This document shows, piece by piece, positions 7,067 through 14,358 of a stretch of DNA of 30,187 bases (within the stretch, counting starts at the first letter, position 1; each line of letters begins with the position of its first letter). Origin of the DNA: Dokdonella_A sp039926425 (lineage in GTDB: Bacteria > Pseudomonadota > Gammaproteobacteria > Xanthomonadales > Rhodanobacteraceae). The stretch spans positions 1-30,187 of the forward strand of contig NZ_JBDSWZ010000201.1 in the NCBI RefSeq assembly GCF_039926425.1. Reading direction: 5' to 3'. The position numbers and the translations under genes are program-made. The notes below the pieces were generated by a model. It ran no database searches and was not told the origin of the DNA. It saw only the letters and a list, made by a program, of their open reading frames with translations.

Positions 7067-7698
7067 TCCGCCTTCTGATCGCAGATGATCACACGGTCAT
7101 GCGCGAGTGCTTGGTCGCCACGCTGCGCGCGAGTGGCGAATGCATCGTCGTCGCCGAAGCAGGTGATGGCATCGTCGCGATTGAGCTCGCGCACGCGACG
7201 CAGCCGGATGTCGCGATCATCGACATCTCGATGCCAAGACTCAATGGCATTGAAGTCGTGCGGCGGCTGACGAACGAACTTCCCCGCACGCGCGTGCTCG
7301 TGCTGACGATGCATGAAGAAGACGAATACGTCCTGCTGTCCGTTCGCGCAGGCGCTCGTGGATATGTCGTCAAGCACGTCGCAACGACCGAATTGCTGCA
7401 GGCCATCCGCACCGTTGCAAACGGAGACGTGCACTTCGGGCCTTTCGCCGTGAAAGCGTTGGCAGGGCAACTACAACATCCCGATGCTCCGGACGATCCC
7501 TACGGCGCGCTGTCGGCGCGCGAGCGTGAAGTGCTGCATCTGGTCGTCGATGGACTGACCATCAAGGAGATCGCAATCCGCCTCGATATCACGCCGAAAA
7601 CGGCCGAGAACCATCGCAGTCGCGTACTTGCCAAACTGAACCTGCGCAACAGCGCGGAACTCGTCCGATATGCAATGCGCAAGCGACTGGTGACCTGA
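7063..7698 (+). CDS. NarL/FixJ-family response regulator
   Basis: Protein of 211 residues with standard two-domain architecture. In the receiver domain (about 1-120) the acidic pair Asp8-Asp9, phosphoacceptor Asp54 (in IIDISMPRLNG), the conserved Thr of VLVLTMHE and Lys of GYVVKHV are all present. The C-terminal LuxR-type helix-turn-helix (about 145-211) runs LSAREREVLHLVVDGLTIKEIA through TAENHRSRVLAKL. Length and spacing are typical, so it should be a functional DNA-binding transcription factor. It is translationally coupled to the histidine kinase by an ATGA overlap. The target genes cannot be read from the sequence. The same family includes UvrY, which neighbours uvrC in E. coli, but this gene pairs with its own adjacent kinase and I do not equate the two. 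Confidence 0.95.
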   Translation: MIRLLIADDHTVMRECLVATLRASGECIVVAEAGDGIVAIELAHATQPDVAIIDISMPRLNGIEVVRRLTNELPRTRVLVLTMHEEDEYVLLSVRAGARGYVVKHVATTELLQAIRTVANGDVHFGPFAVKALAGQLQHPDAPDDPYGALSAREREVLHLVVDGLTIKEIAIRLDITPKTAENHRSRVLAKLNLRNSAELVRYAMRKRLVT

Positions 7699-7785
7699 TC
7701 GGCCGAGCCAGCGACGGCCCGGACAGCGATTGCCGAGCCGCATGGCAGATCGCAACGCAGGCCGATGTGATCACAGGAGACCGCA

Positions 7786-7944
7786 ATGCCGGTGGAAACG
7801 TCGAAAAAAACCCCTGTTTTGCGCGAAAAACCGCAGCCACGGCCCGACAAACCGGATACGCTACCGGGGTGCGAGGCGAATCGCTGCCCCGCGCGACACA
7901 TCCGCCATTACCCCCACTCAGGAGCCAATTGTTCATGGCCATGA
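7786..7944 (+). CDS. Possible 52-residue ORF upstream of and overlapping the HU gene
   Basis: An ATG at 7786 follows AGGAG (7775-7779) with a six-base spacer, a better ribosome binding site than most genes here have. The frame runs 52 codons to a TGA at 7942-7944 and overlaps the start of the HU gene by 10 bases. The peptide begins MPVETSKKTPVLREKP, is rich in Pro, Arg and Lys in its first half, and contains three cysteines in its second half. I recognise no family. It may be a real small protein, a leader that controls HU translation by coupling, or chance. The strong ribosome binding site and the overlap are the only support. Confidence 0.3.
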   Translation: MPVETSKKTPVLREKPQPRPDKPDTLPGCEANRCPARHIRHYPHSGANCSWP

Positions 7945-8318
7945 AGAAGTCTGCTGCAAAGAGCGCATCCAAGAAGCCGGCCGCTGCTGCTCCGGCAAAG
8001 ATGAAGCCTCTGACCGAAGTTCTCTCGAAATCGTCGCTCGTCAGCCATCTGTCTTCGCACAGCGGCGCCGAACCGAAGACGGTCCGTGCGGTGCTCGAAG
8101 CGCTGGAACAGACGATCGCGAACTCCGTTCACAAGAAGGGCGTCGGTTCGTTCACCCTGCCCGGCCTGATGAAGGTCACGTCCCAGGCGGTCGCCGCCAA
8201 GCCGAAGCGCAAGGGCGTGGATCCGTTCACCAAGGAAGAGCGCTGGTTCGCAGCGAAGCCTGCATCAGTCAAGGTCAAGGTCCGTCCGCTCAAGAAGCTG
8301 AAGGACTACGCAGCCTGA
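7935..8318 (+). CDS. HU-family histone-like DNA-binding protein with Lys/Ala-rich N-terminal tail
   Basis: Protein of 127 residues. The first 28 or so residues (MAMKKSAAKSASKKPAAAAP…) form a basic, alanine/lysine/proline-rich tail. The rest (about 30-127) matches the bacterial HU/IHF fold: a helical part with AVLEALEQTIANSV, then KKGVGSFTLPGLMKV and a basic segment where the DNA-binding arms would be, ending KVKVRPLKKLKDYAA. HU-type proteins bend and compact DNA in the nucleoid. Plain HU is about 90 residues, so the tail is an addition; tailed HU proteins are known in Xanthomonadales and some other lineages. The ATG at 7935 is preferred because AGGAG (7920-7924) lies ten bases upstream. ATG 7941 is an alternative that would lose two residues. 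Confidence 0.9.
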   Translation: MAMKKSAAKSASKKPAAAAPAKMKPLTEVLSKSSLVSHLSSHSGAEPKTVRAVLEALEQTIANSVHKKGVGSFTLPGLMKVTSQAVAAKPKRKGVDPFTKEERWFAAKPASVKVKVRPLKKLKDYAA

Positions 8319-8328
8319 CGATTCACAT

Positions 8329-8356
8329 GCACCGTCGGCCGATCGGTCGGCGGTGC
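8329..8356. other. Near-perfect 12-bp hairpin between convergent HU and tRNA-Leu genes
   Basis: A 28-base inverted repeat can form a 12-bp stem (from GCACCG to CGGTGC, including two G·U pairs when read on the plus strand) around a GATC loop. No T-tract follows on either strand. It starts 10 bases after the HU stop codon and lies 68 bases beyond the 3' end of tRNA-Leu on the other strand. It could end or protect both transcripts, but it is not a standard intrinsic terminator. Confidence 0.5.
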
Positions 8357-8424
8357 AATGCGTGGGGTGGATCGGCGCAATGCCTCCACCGGGACAAGAG
8401 CCGGTTGAACCGCGTACGAACATG

Positions 8425-8511
8425 TGGTGCCCGGACCCGGAATCGAACCGGGATACCCCGAAGGGTGAGAGATTTTAAGTCTCTTGCGTCTACCGATTTC
8501 GCCATCCGGGC
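8425..8511 (-). tRNA. tRNA-Leu (anticodon UAA)
   Basis: On the minus strand an 87-base cloverleaf starts GCCCGGA and ends TCCGGGC-A-CCA, with CCA encoded. The anticodon loop is CTTAAAA, giving UAA for leucine. The long variable arm expected of tRNA-Leu (CACCCTTCGGGGTA region) and the GGTTCGATTCC T-arm are present. It is third in the Gly-Cys-Leu cluster, the place of leuZ in E. coli. Confidence 0.97.
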
Positions 8512-8615
8512 GTTGCGTTGACGCGCGCACGAAGATCGTAACGATTCGTCCACCGGAGGGCCATCACCGTCGCGATCGGACAGCGCCCGAACGCACGCAA
8601 GCACGACGAATGCGT

Positions 8616-8689
8616 TGGAGGCCTGGGTCGGAATCGAACCGGCGTACGCGGCTTTGCAGGCCGCTGCATGACCACTCTGCCACCAGGCC
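8616..8689 (-). tRNA. tRNA-Cys (anticodon GCA)
   Basis: A 74-base cloverleaf on the minus strand starts GGCCTGG and ends CCAGGCC-T-CCA, with CCA encoded. The anticodon loop CTGCAAA gives GCA for cysteine, and the T-arm contains GGTTCGATTCC. It lies between tRNA-Gly and tRNA-Leu. An intrinsic terminator separates it from tRNA-Gly, so it may depend on read-through or on its own promoter; I see no good promoter for it. Confidence 0.97.
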
Positions 8690-8754
8690 GGTGACGATTT
8701 GTTTGTTGCGCGCTGTCCTTGGCGCCGAGACCGCCCGTCATCCTGACGAACCTG

Positions 8755-8787
8755 CAGAAAAAACAAAACCTCGGCGGACCGAGGTTT
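8755..8787 (-). terminator. Rho-independent terminator after tRNA-Gly
   Basis: On the minus strand AAACCTCGG pairs with CCGAGGTTT around a TCCG loop (plus coordinates 8766-8787). It runs into TTTTGTTTTTT (8758-8768). The polarity is minus only. It lies 11 bases past the 3' end of tRNA-Gly and before tRNA-Cys, so it should end most transcripts from the strong promoter at 8886-8913 after tRNA-Gly alone. Confidence 0.8.
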
Positions 8788-8798
8788 CATCTGCTTTC

Positions 8799-8874
<76 letters not shown>

Positions 8875-8885
8875 ATGGGACGCGC

Positions 8886-8913
8886 ATATTACGTTCTGAC
8901 TCGCAGGTGTCAA
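8886..8913 (-). promoter_or_regulatory. Near-consensus sigma70 promoter for tRNA-Gly
   Basis: On the minus strand TTGACA (8913-8908) is followed after 16 bases by TAATAT (8891-8886). The predicted start near 8879 is only about five bases before the mature tRNA 5' end. The bases after the -10 are GC-rich (GCGCGTCC), as in stable-RNA promoters under stringent control. The site lies between pgsA and tRNA-Gly, so the tRNA need not depend on read-through from pgsA. Confidence 0.75.
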
Positions 8914-8959
8914 CCCCATCGCGCAACATTTCTCGCCCGCGCGTTGCGCTCAGCGCGTT

Positions 8960-9520
8960 TCAGCGTTGCTGACGGAGCACCGGCCACGCAGCGCGGACGT
9001 ACTGGATGCCGGATCCGATTGTCAGCGCCGCGGCGATCACCAGCAGGCTCTCGCCGACGAAGAACGGCCGCAACGTCTCCAGATCATGCTGATAGAGCAG
9101 CACGACGATGGCGATGATCTGCATGACGGTTTTGACCTTGCCAATGGTCGCGACCGCCACAGTTGCGCGCTGGCCGATCTCGGCCATCCACTCGCGCAGT
9201 GCCGAAATGCTGATTTCTCGGCCGACGATGATCGCGCTGGTGACCGCCAGAAGCGGCGTCGGGTTCTCCTGCACGAGCAGGAACAGAGTCACCGCGACCA
9301 TCAGCTTGTCAGCAACCGGGTCGAGGAACGCACCAAACGCCGACCCCATGTCCCAGCGCCGCGCGATCCACCCGTCCAGCCAGTCGGTGATGGCCGCCGC
9401 GATGAAGATTGCGGCCGCTGCGATGTTCGCGCCGCGAAATGGCGCATAGAACACGATGACCATCACAGGCAACAGGCCAATGCGGAAGAGGGTCAGGGCG
9501 GTTGGAATCGTGATCGGCAT
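8960..9520 (-). CDS. pgsA: CDP-diacylglycerol–glycerol-3-phosphate 3-phosphatidyltransferase
   Basis: Protein of 186 residues, the usual size. It makes phosphatidylglycerol phosphate from CDP-diacylglycerol and glycerol 3-phosphate, the committed step to phosphatidylglycerol and cardiolipin, in the inner membrane. The CDP-alcohol phosphatidyltransferase motif is complete: Asp46, Asp49-Gly50, Ala53-Arg54, Gly63, Asp67 and Asp71, within DWLDGWIARRW…GAFLDPVAD. Several hydrophobic segments surround it. It starts 16 bases after uvrC ends, with no strong ribosome binding site, so it is probably cotranscribed and coupled. The uvrC-pgsA pairing and the tRNA genes that follow match E. coli. A cardiolipin synthase that could use its product is encoded at 19267-20721. 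Confidence 0.95.
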   Translation of the reverse strand: MPITIPTALTLFRIGLLPVMVIVFYAPFRGANIAAAAIFIAAAITDWLDGWIARRWDMGSAFGAFLDPVADKLMVAVTLFLLVQENPTPLLAVTSAIIVGREISISALREWMAEIGQRATVAVATIGKVKTVMQIIAIVVLLYQHDLETLRPFFVGESLLVIAAALTIGSGIQYVRAAWPVLRQQR

Positions 9521-9536
9521 CGGTCGGTTCGGGTTG

Positions 9537-11366
9537 TCAGCCGTGCAAGGTAGCGTAAATGCGTTCTGCCAGCTCTCGGCTGATGCCCTTGACCTGCATC
9601 AGTTCCTCGATGCCTGCCTTGGACAGACCCGCGAGGCCCCCGAAATGTTTCAGCAGTGCGGACCGTCGTCGCGCGCCGACTCCGGAAATTTCTTCCAGCG
9701 TACTTGATTCGCGCGCTTTTTCGCGGCGGCCGCGGTGGCCGGTGATCGCGAAACGATGCGCTTCGTCGCGCACTGCCTGGATCAGATGGGACGCCAGCGA
9801 TCCAGGCCCGGGCCACACGCTGCGGCCGGAGTCTCCGAGGATGAGCGTTTCGTCGCCGGCCTTGCGCGCCTCGCCCTTGGCGACGCCGACGATGGGTACG
9901 CCTTCGACGCCGAGTTCGTTCAGCACGTCGATGGCCTGCTGGACCTGGCCTTTGCCGCCGTCGATCAACAACAGGTCGGGAAGCCTCCCCTCGCCTGCTT
10001 GAATCCGCTTGTAGCGACGCTCCAGTGCCTGACGCATCGCCGCGTAGTCGTCGCCGCCGGTGATTCCGGCGATGTTGAAGCGACGGTACTGCGATTTTTC
10101 CGGACCTTCCGGACCGAACACCACGCACGAGGCCACCGTCGCTTCGCCCATCGTGTGACTGATGTCGAAGCATTCGATCCGTTGTGGCGTCTCGCCCAAC
10201 CCAAGCAAGTCGCGCAGGGCCTCGAAGCGTGCCAGCAGCGTCTGACGGCTGGCAAGACGCGAGGTCAGCGCGGCTTCGGCGTTGCGACCGGCAAGGTCGA
10301 GGAAGCGCGCGCGATCGGAACGCACGCTGGACTTGATCTCGACCCCATGTCCGCAGTGCGCGCACAGCGCCTCAGCCAGTGGCGCCGCGTCCTCCGGCGC
10401 ATGACTGACGATCAGTTCCGCCGGCACCGGACGTTCCAGGTAGTACTGCGCGATGAACGACGAAAGGATGGTCGCTTCATCGGCTTCGACCGCGAGGCGC
10501 GGAAAGAAGTCGCGCGACCCGAGGCTGACGCCATTGCGGAAGAACAGCACGCTGATGCAGGCGATGCCTGCTCGGATCGCGCAGGCGATGATGTCCATGT
10601 CCGCGCTCGCGCCCTGCACGTAATGGTTGGCCTGCACGCGCTTCACCGCTGCAATCTGGTCGCGGATGCGTGCAGCCTTTTCGAAACGGAGCTCGGTGCT
10701 CGCGCGTTCCATCGTGCCGACCAGCTCGTCCATCATCGCGCTGCCGCGACCGTCGAGGAACATCTCGGCGTGCCGCACATCCTCGGCGTAGTCGGGAATG
10801 GCGATGAGATCGACGCACGGCGCGGTGCAGCGACCGATCTGGTGCTGCAGGCACGGACGCGAGCGATTGCGAAAGTAGCTGTCCTCGCAGTTGCGGATGC
10901 GGAAGAGTTTTTGGATGAGATCCAGGCTCTCTCGCACCGCACCAGCGCTGGGGAACGGGCCGAAATAGCGGCCACTTGTCCGCTGCGTACCGCGGTGGAA
11001 GGCCAGACGCGGGAAATCGCCACTGGTCAGATGGATGTATGGATAGCTCTTGTCGTCGCGCAGGACGATGTTGTAGCGCGGCTTGAGCGACTTGATGAGC
11101 TGCGCTTCGAGCAGCAATGCCTCCGCTTCGGTGCGTGTAACGGTGGTCTGGATCTCCGCGATCTGCGCGATCATCGCGGCAATGCGTGGCTCCAGCCTCG
11201 GTTTCAGGAAATAGCTGCCGACGCGTTTTTTGAGATTGCCTGCCTTGCCGACATACAGCAGGTCGCCCGATGCGCCGAACATCCGGTACACGCCGGGCGC
11301 CCCGGTCAGCGTGCTGACGAAGACCTTGCCATCGAAATCAGGGGGAGCGAGGGAGGGTTCGGACAT
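9537..11366 (-). CDS. uvrC: UvrABC nucleotide excision repair endonuclease subunit C
   Basis: Protein of 609 residues (E. coli UvrC has 610). It makes both incisions around a lesion after UvrA/UvrB recognition. The domains are in the expected order: GIY-YIG nuclease (GAPGVYRMFG…LLYVGKAGNLKKRV, about 18-50), a cysteine-containing segment near 150-175, the UvrB-interacting UVR region (about 205-240), the RNase H-like domain (from ECFDISHTMGEATVAS on) and C-terminal tandem helix-hairpin-helix (SGVGARRRSALLKHFGG…VKGISRELAERI). The start ATG 11366 is chosen because it begins just before the GIY-YIG domain; upstream in-frame codons would add an unconserved extension. A TATTAT (11378-11373) lies six bases before this ATG with no ribosome binding site, suggesting a leaderless transcript. 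Confidence 0.97.
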   Translation of the reverse strand: MSEPSLAPPDFDGKVFVSTLTGAPGVYRMFGASGDLLYVGKAGNLKKRVGSYFLKPRLEPRIAAMIAQIAEIQTTVTRTEAEALLLEAQLIKSLKPRYNIVLRDDKSYPYIHLTSGDFPRLAFHRGTQRTSGRYFGPFPSAGAVRESLDLIQKLFRIRNCEDSYFRNRSRPCLQHQIGRCTAPCVDLIAIPDYAEDVRHAEMFLDGRGSAMMDELVGTMERASTELRFEKAARIRDQIAAVKRVQANHYVQGASADMDIIACAIRAGIACISVLFFRNGVSLGSRDFFPRLAVEADEATILSSFIAQYYLERPVPAELIVSHAPEDAAPLAEALCAHCGHGVEIKSSVRSDRARFLDLAGRNAEAALTSRLASRQTLLARFEALRDLLGLGETPQRIECFDISHTMGEATVASCVVFGPEGPEKSQYRRFNIAGITGGDDYAAMRQALERRYKRIQAGEGRLPDLLLIDGGKGQVQQAIDVLNELGVEGVPIVGVAKGEARKAGDETLILGDSGRSVWPGPGSLASHLIQAVRDEAHRFAITGHRGRREKARESSTLEEISGVGARRRSALLKHFGGLAGLSKAGIEELMQVKGISRELAERIYATLHG

Positions 11367-11372
11367 CCGTGA

Positions 11373-11378
11373 ATAATA
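11373..11378 (-). promoter_or_regulatory. -10-like TATTAT six bases before the uvrC ATG
   Basis: On the minus strand TATTAT is followed by TCACGG and then the uvrC ATG, so the expected transcription start coincides with the start codon. No Shine-Dalgarno sequence is present and the -35 region is weak. It would serve uvrC separately from the genes upstream. Confidence 0.4.
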
Positions 11379-11520
11379 AGGGCGGCATCGGCCAAACCCG
11401 AGGGGCGCGTTGGCCCCATGAATGTGTTGTGAGGACGGTTCAGCCAAAGCGGTCACGCCGTGCGCATGCCGGCGTGTGCCCGCGCGGATCCGTCATCGAG
11501 ACCCGCGCAGAGACCAACGA

Positions 11521-12945
11521 TCAGCTTTCGCCAGCGCCGACCCTGTGCACGACGCCCGTTGCCAGGTCCACGCGTGCGATCTCGTGACGATTCGTGTTGG
11601 CGATCCACAACTGGTTCGCGTGCACCGCGAGACCCTGCGGTTCATTCAGCCCATACAGCAGATCCAGCAGATGCGCCTTGCCGCTTTCCCGTTCCAGGCG
11701 CTTGATCGCATTGTTGCCACTGTCCGCCACATAGATCGCGCTGCGCGCATCAGTCGCAATGGCGAGCGGATTCTGCAGACGGACCTTGCCGCGCATTCCA
11801 ACTGCGTCGCCGAAATCGTACAAGCCTGTTCCTACCATGGTTTCGACCCGACCACCCGGTTCGATCCAGCGGATCGACGACGATGCCGCGTCGGCAACGA
11901 GGAGATTCCGCCCGATCGTTGCAAGGCCGCTGGGTTGCGCAAACAGCGCTTCCATCGCAGAGCCGTCGAGCAGGCCACGCTCGCCTTCGCCTGCATAGAC
12001 CACGACAGTCAATGCGAGCAGGTCGAGTTTCCAGATCTGGTTCTGCCCCGCAACGGCGATCAGCAGATGATGTCCGATCACAGACAGGTCGATCGGGCTG
12101 TTGAGGGCTGTCGAGCGTGCGTCCGCATTCTCGGGTCGATCAAAGCCGGCGCGCCCGGTTCCCAACACGGTCTCGACGATGCCGTTGCCCAGATCGATGC
12201 GCCGCACTGAATGATTTCCGCGATCCGCGACATACAGCGCGCTGCCCCAGCGCGCGAGTCCCTGCGGGTCGTTGAAGCACGACTGACTGGCGCTGCCGTC
12301 GGCGTGGCCCGCATTGCCGCTGCCGAACGACCGGCTCACCGTGCCCTCGTGACTGCATTCGAGCACGCGATGATGGCCACTGTCGGCGATGTAAAGAAAT
12401 TTTTCGTCGACCAGCACCTTGCCCGGGAACGCGAGCGCAGTGCGCGGCTGCGGTCGCAACACAGGCGGGGTCGGCTCGTAGACGCGCAGGTCATTCAGCG
12501 CTGCCTCGTCGAGAAGCTGGCCGATCCGCACGTCGACGAGATCCCCACTCCCTTCGCCGGGATACACCGCAGCAAGTGCGCCGGCGGCATCGATCAGTGC
12601 AATGCTCGGCCAACTCCTGATCGCGTAGGAGCGCCAAACGCGAAACTCTCCATCGTTCGCGACCGCGTGCCGAAGGCCGAGTCGGTTGACTGCACTCAAT
12701 ACCGCGTCGCTGGCAGCCTGGCGTGGATATTTCGGGCTATGGATGCCGATGACAGTCAATCCGTCATGATACTTTTCGGCGAGGCGGTTGATGTCGGGGA
12801 TCTGGTTCCAGCAATTGACGCTGTCGTAACTCCAGAACCACAGCAGCACCACCCGCCCGCGGTGGTCGGCGATCCTCGGCGGGGTCGCGGTATTGACCCA
12901 TTCGATCTCGTCCGGCAGCGGTGGTGCTGCGTTGCGCACGTCCAT
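11521..12945 (-). CDS. NHLRC2-like protein: thioredoxin-like domain plus NHL beta-propeller
   Basis: About 474 residues. Residues 10-150 look like a thioredoxin fold (RVVLLWFWSYDSVNC…, then TVIGIHSP, and SWPSIALIDAAG carrying the cis-proline). Residues 165-474 are NHL-type propeller repeats with recurring 'YIADSGHHRV', 'LYVADRGNHSVR', 'IYVADSGNNAIK' and 'LWIANTNRHEI' motifs. The order matches NHLRC2-family proteins. The position of the redox motif reads DSVNC, so only one cysteine (about Cys45) remains and a normal CxxC reaction is unlikely. No signal peptide is visible. The ATG at 12945 is preferred because GGGGGAG lies about eight bases upstream; the GTG at 12951, which overlaps the phosphatase stop, is an alternative. 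It sits in the kdsB-phosphatase operon. Its function is unknown. Confidence 0.85.
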   Translation of the reverse strand: MDVRNAAPPLPDEIEWVNTATPPRIADHRGRVVLLWFWSYDSVNCWNQIPDINRLAEKYHDGLTVIGIHSPKYPRQAASDAVLSAVNRLGLRHAVANDGEFRVWRSYAIRSWPSIALIDAAGALAAVYPGEGSGDLVDVRIGQLLDEAALNDLRVYEPTPPVLRPQPRTALAFPGKVLVDEKFLYIADSGHHRVLECSHEGTVSRSFGSGNAGHADGSASQSCFNDPQGLARWGSALYVADRGNHSVRRIDLGNGIVETVLGTGRAGFDRPENADARSTALNSPIDLSVIGHHLLIAVAGQNQIWKLDLLALTVVVYAGEGERGLLDGSAMEALFAQPSGLATIGRNLLVADAASSSIRWIEPGGRVETMVGTGLYDFGDAVGMRGKVRLQNPLAIATDARSAIYVADSGNNAIKRLERESGKAHLLDLLYGLNEPQGLAVHANQLWIANTNRHEIARVDLATGVVHRVGAGES

Positions 12946-12947
12946 GG

Positions 12948-13415
12948 TCACGGCTCCCCCATCATGCGCGCCTGCCCGATCAGACCGGCGACACCGGCCC
13001 GTGCAAGGTCGACCACCCGTTCGAAATCCGCCTGCACACCGTAGTACGGATCGGGAACTTCTGTATTTCCAAGACCGGCGGATACGAGAAACAGCGAATG
13101 ATTGCTCCGCGCTGACGCAGGACTGATCCTCTGCAACGCTTCGAGGTTCACGCGGTCCATCGCCAGCAGATGGTCGAACGTCGCGAAATCAAGCACCTGG
13201 ACCTGCCGGGCGCGATGTTCGGACAGCGGATAACCGCGCAACTCCGCCACCCGGATCGCTCGTGGATCAGCCTGATTTCCAACGTGGTAGGACTCGGTTC
13301 CAGCGGATGCCACGTGGACGTCCACTCCGGCACGCGCGAACTCGACGCGAGCGACCGATTCGACGATCGGCGAGCGACAGATGTTGCCCATGCAAACGAA
13401 CAGCACGCGCCTCAT
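12948..13415 (-). CDS. Low-molecular-weight protein-tyrosine-phosphatase family protein
   Basis: Protein of 155 residues, the family's usual length. The N-terminal P-loop VCMGNICRS carries the catalytic Cys8 and Arg14 of the C(x)5R signature. The general-acid loop DPYYG lies at about residues 124-128. These enzymes remove phosphate from phosphotyrosine; in Gram-negative bacteria they often act on tyrosine kinases that control polysaccharide export (Wzb/Etp type), and others act on small molecules. No tyrosine kinase or capsule gene is present here. Its start overlaps the kdsB stop (ATGA), and it overlaps or nearly touches the NHL gene, so the three genes are probably translated from one message. 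The target is unknown; the link to kdsB suggests an envelope role. Confidence 0.92.
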   Translation of the reverse strand: MRRVLFVCMGNICRSPIVESVARVEFARAGVDVHVASAGTESYHVGNQADPRAIRVAELRGYPLSEHRARQVQVLDFATFDHLLAMDRVNLEALQRISPASARSNHSLFLVSAGLGNTEVPDPYYGVQADFERVVDLARAGVAGLIGQARMMGEP

Positions 13416-14188
13416 CGCTCACTCGCACCGATGATGCGCTCGACCCGCGCGAGATCCTCTTCGGTATCGACGCCTGCGGGGAATGCTTCCGGTGCAAGGC
13501 GAAGCGCGATTGGAAACCCGTGCTCCAACGCGCGCAATTGTTCAAGCGACTCGGTTTGCTCCAGCGGCGTTTCGGACAGCGTCGAAAACCGCCGGAGAAA
13601 GCCGGCACGATAGGCGTAGATGCCGATGTGGCGAAGAAATGGCAGGTCCGCAGGCAACTGCACCCGCGACGTGGCAAACGCATCGCGCGCCCACGGGACC
13701 GGAGCGCGGCTGAAATAGAGCGCGCGACCTGCCTGGTCGCGCACCACCTTCACGCAGTGGGGATCGAACAACTCGTCCATCGACATGATCGGTGTCGCCA
13801 GCGTCGCCATGAGCGCATCATCTTCGAACATCGCAGCAGCCACCGCGCGGATTCCGCTCGCGGGCGCCAGCGGTTCGTCACCCTGCAGATTCACCACCAC
13901 CAGGTCGTCGGGCCAGTGCAGGCGGGTTGCGACCTCTGCCAGGCGGTCGCTGCCTGACGCATGATCGGATCGTGTCATCTCGACCTGCACATCACTGGTC
14001 GCCAGCGCAATAGCGATGCGCTCGTCGTCGGTTGCAACGACGATGTCCTGCGCACCGGCAGCCCTCGCACGCTGCACGACGCGCACGATCATCGGCAGCC
14101 CGGCAATCTGCCGCAACGCTTTTCCCGGCAGCCGCGTCGACCCGTAACGGGCGGGTATCGCGACGATGAAGGGAACCGCTGCGTCCAT
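13412..14188 (-). CDS. kdsB: 3-deoxy-manno-octulosonate cytidylyltransferase (CMP-Kdo synthetase)
   Basis: Protein of 258 residues, the family's usual length. It activates Kdo with CTP to CMP-Kdo for attachment to lipid A, a cytoplasmic step of LPS inner-core synthesis, which indicates a Gram-negative envelope. The nucleotide-binding start FIVAIPARYGSTRLPGK is at residues 6-22. VVATDDERIA, the VVNLQGDEP metal/substrate loop and the C-terminal GVDTEEDLARVE follow. The start ATG 14188 is chosen because it lies just before the conserved IPARYGS block; an upstream in-frame ATG would add 19 unconserved residues. The stop overlaps the phosphatase start. It is the first visible gene of the minus-strand run and is divergent from the transporter at 14359. 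Confidence 0.96.
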   Translation of the reverse strand: MDAAVPFIVAIPARYGSTRLPGKALRQIAGLPMIVRVVQRARAAGAQDIVVATDDERIAIALATSDVQVEMTRSDHASGSDRLAEVATRLHWPDDLVVVNLQGDEPLAPASGIRAVAAAMFEDDALMATLATPIMSMDELFDPHCVKVVRDQAGRALYFSRAPVPWARDAFATSRVQLPADLPFLRHIGIYAYRAGFLRRFSTLSETPLEQTESLEQLRALEHGFPIALRLAPEAFPAGVDTEEDLARVERIIGASER

Positions 14189-14358
14189 CGGCTCAAGGGT
14201 TCGGTGAAGGCACGACGAGCGTAACGGACGCGCAGGCCACTCCACAATGGCAGGTCGAATGCGGTTGCGTCGGGAGTCCGACCATCAGCGGGGGACGTTC
14301 CGTCCCGCATTCGGGCACATCGCGACCTGGGTCGTCCCAAGCGTCTCGGCCATCGCGC

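Noticed and set aside
9735..11372. 545-codon plus-strand open frame
   Set aside because: It is antisense to uvrC, whose full set of UvrC domains is unmistakable. The antisense translation shows no domain. Long antisense frames are expected in GC-rich coding DNA.
11454..11476. CACGCCG/CGGCGTG hairpin between the NHL gene and uvrC, considered as terminator
   Set aside because: It has a seven-base stem with a nine-base loop and no T-tract on either strand, which is too weak to call.
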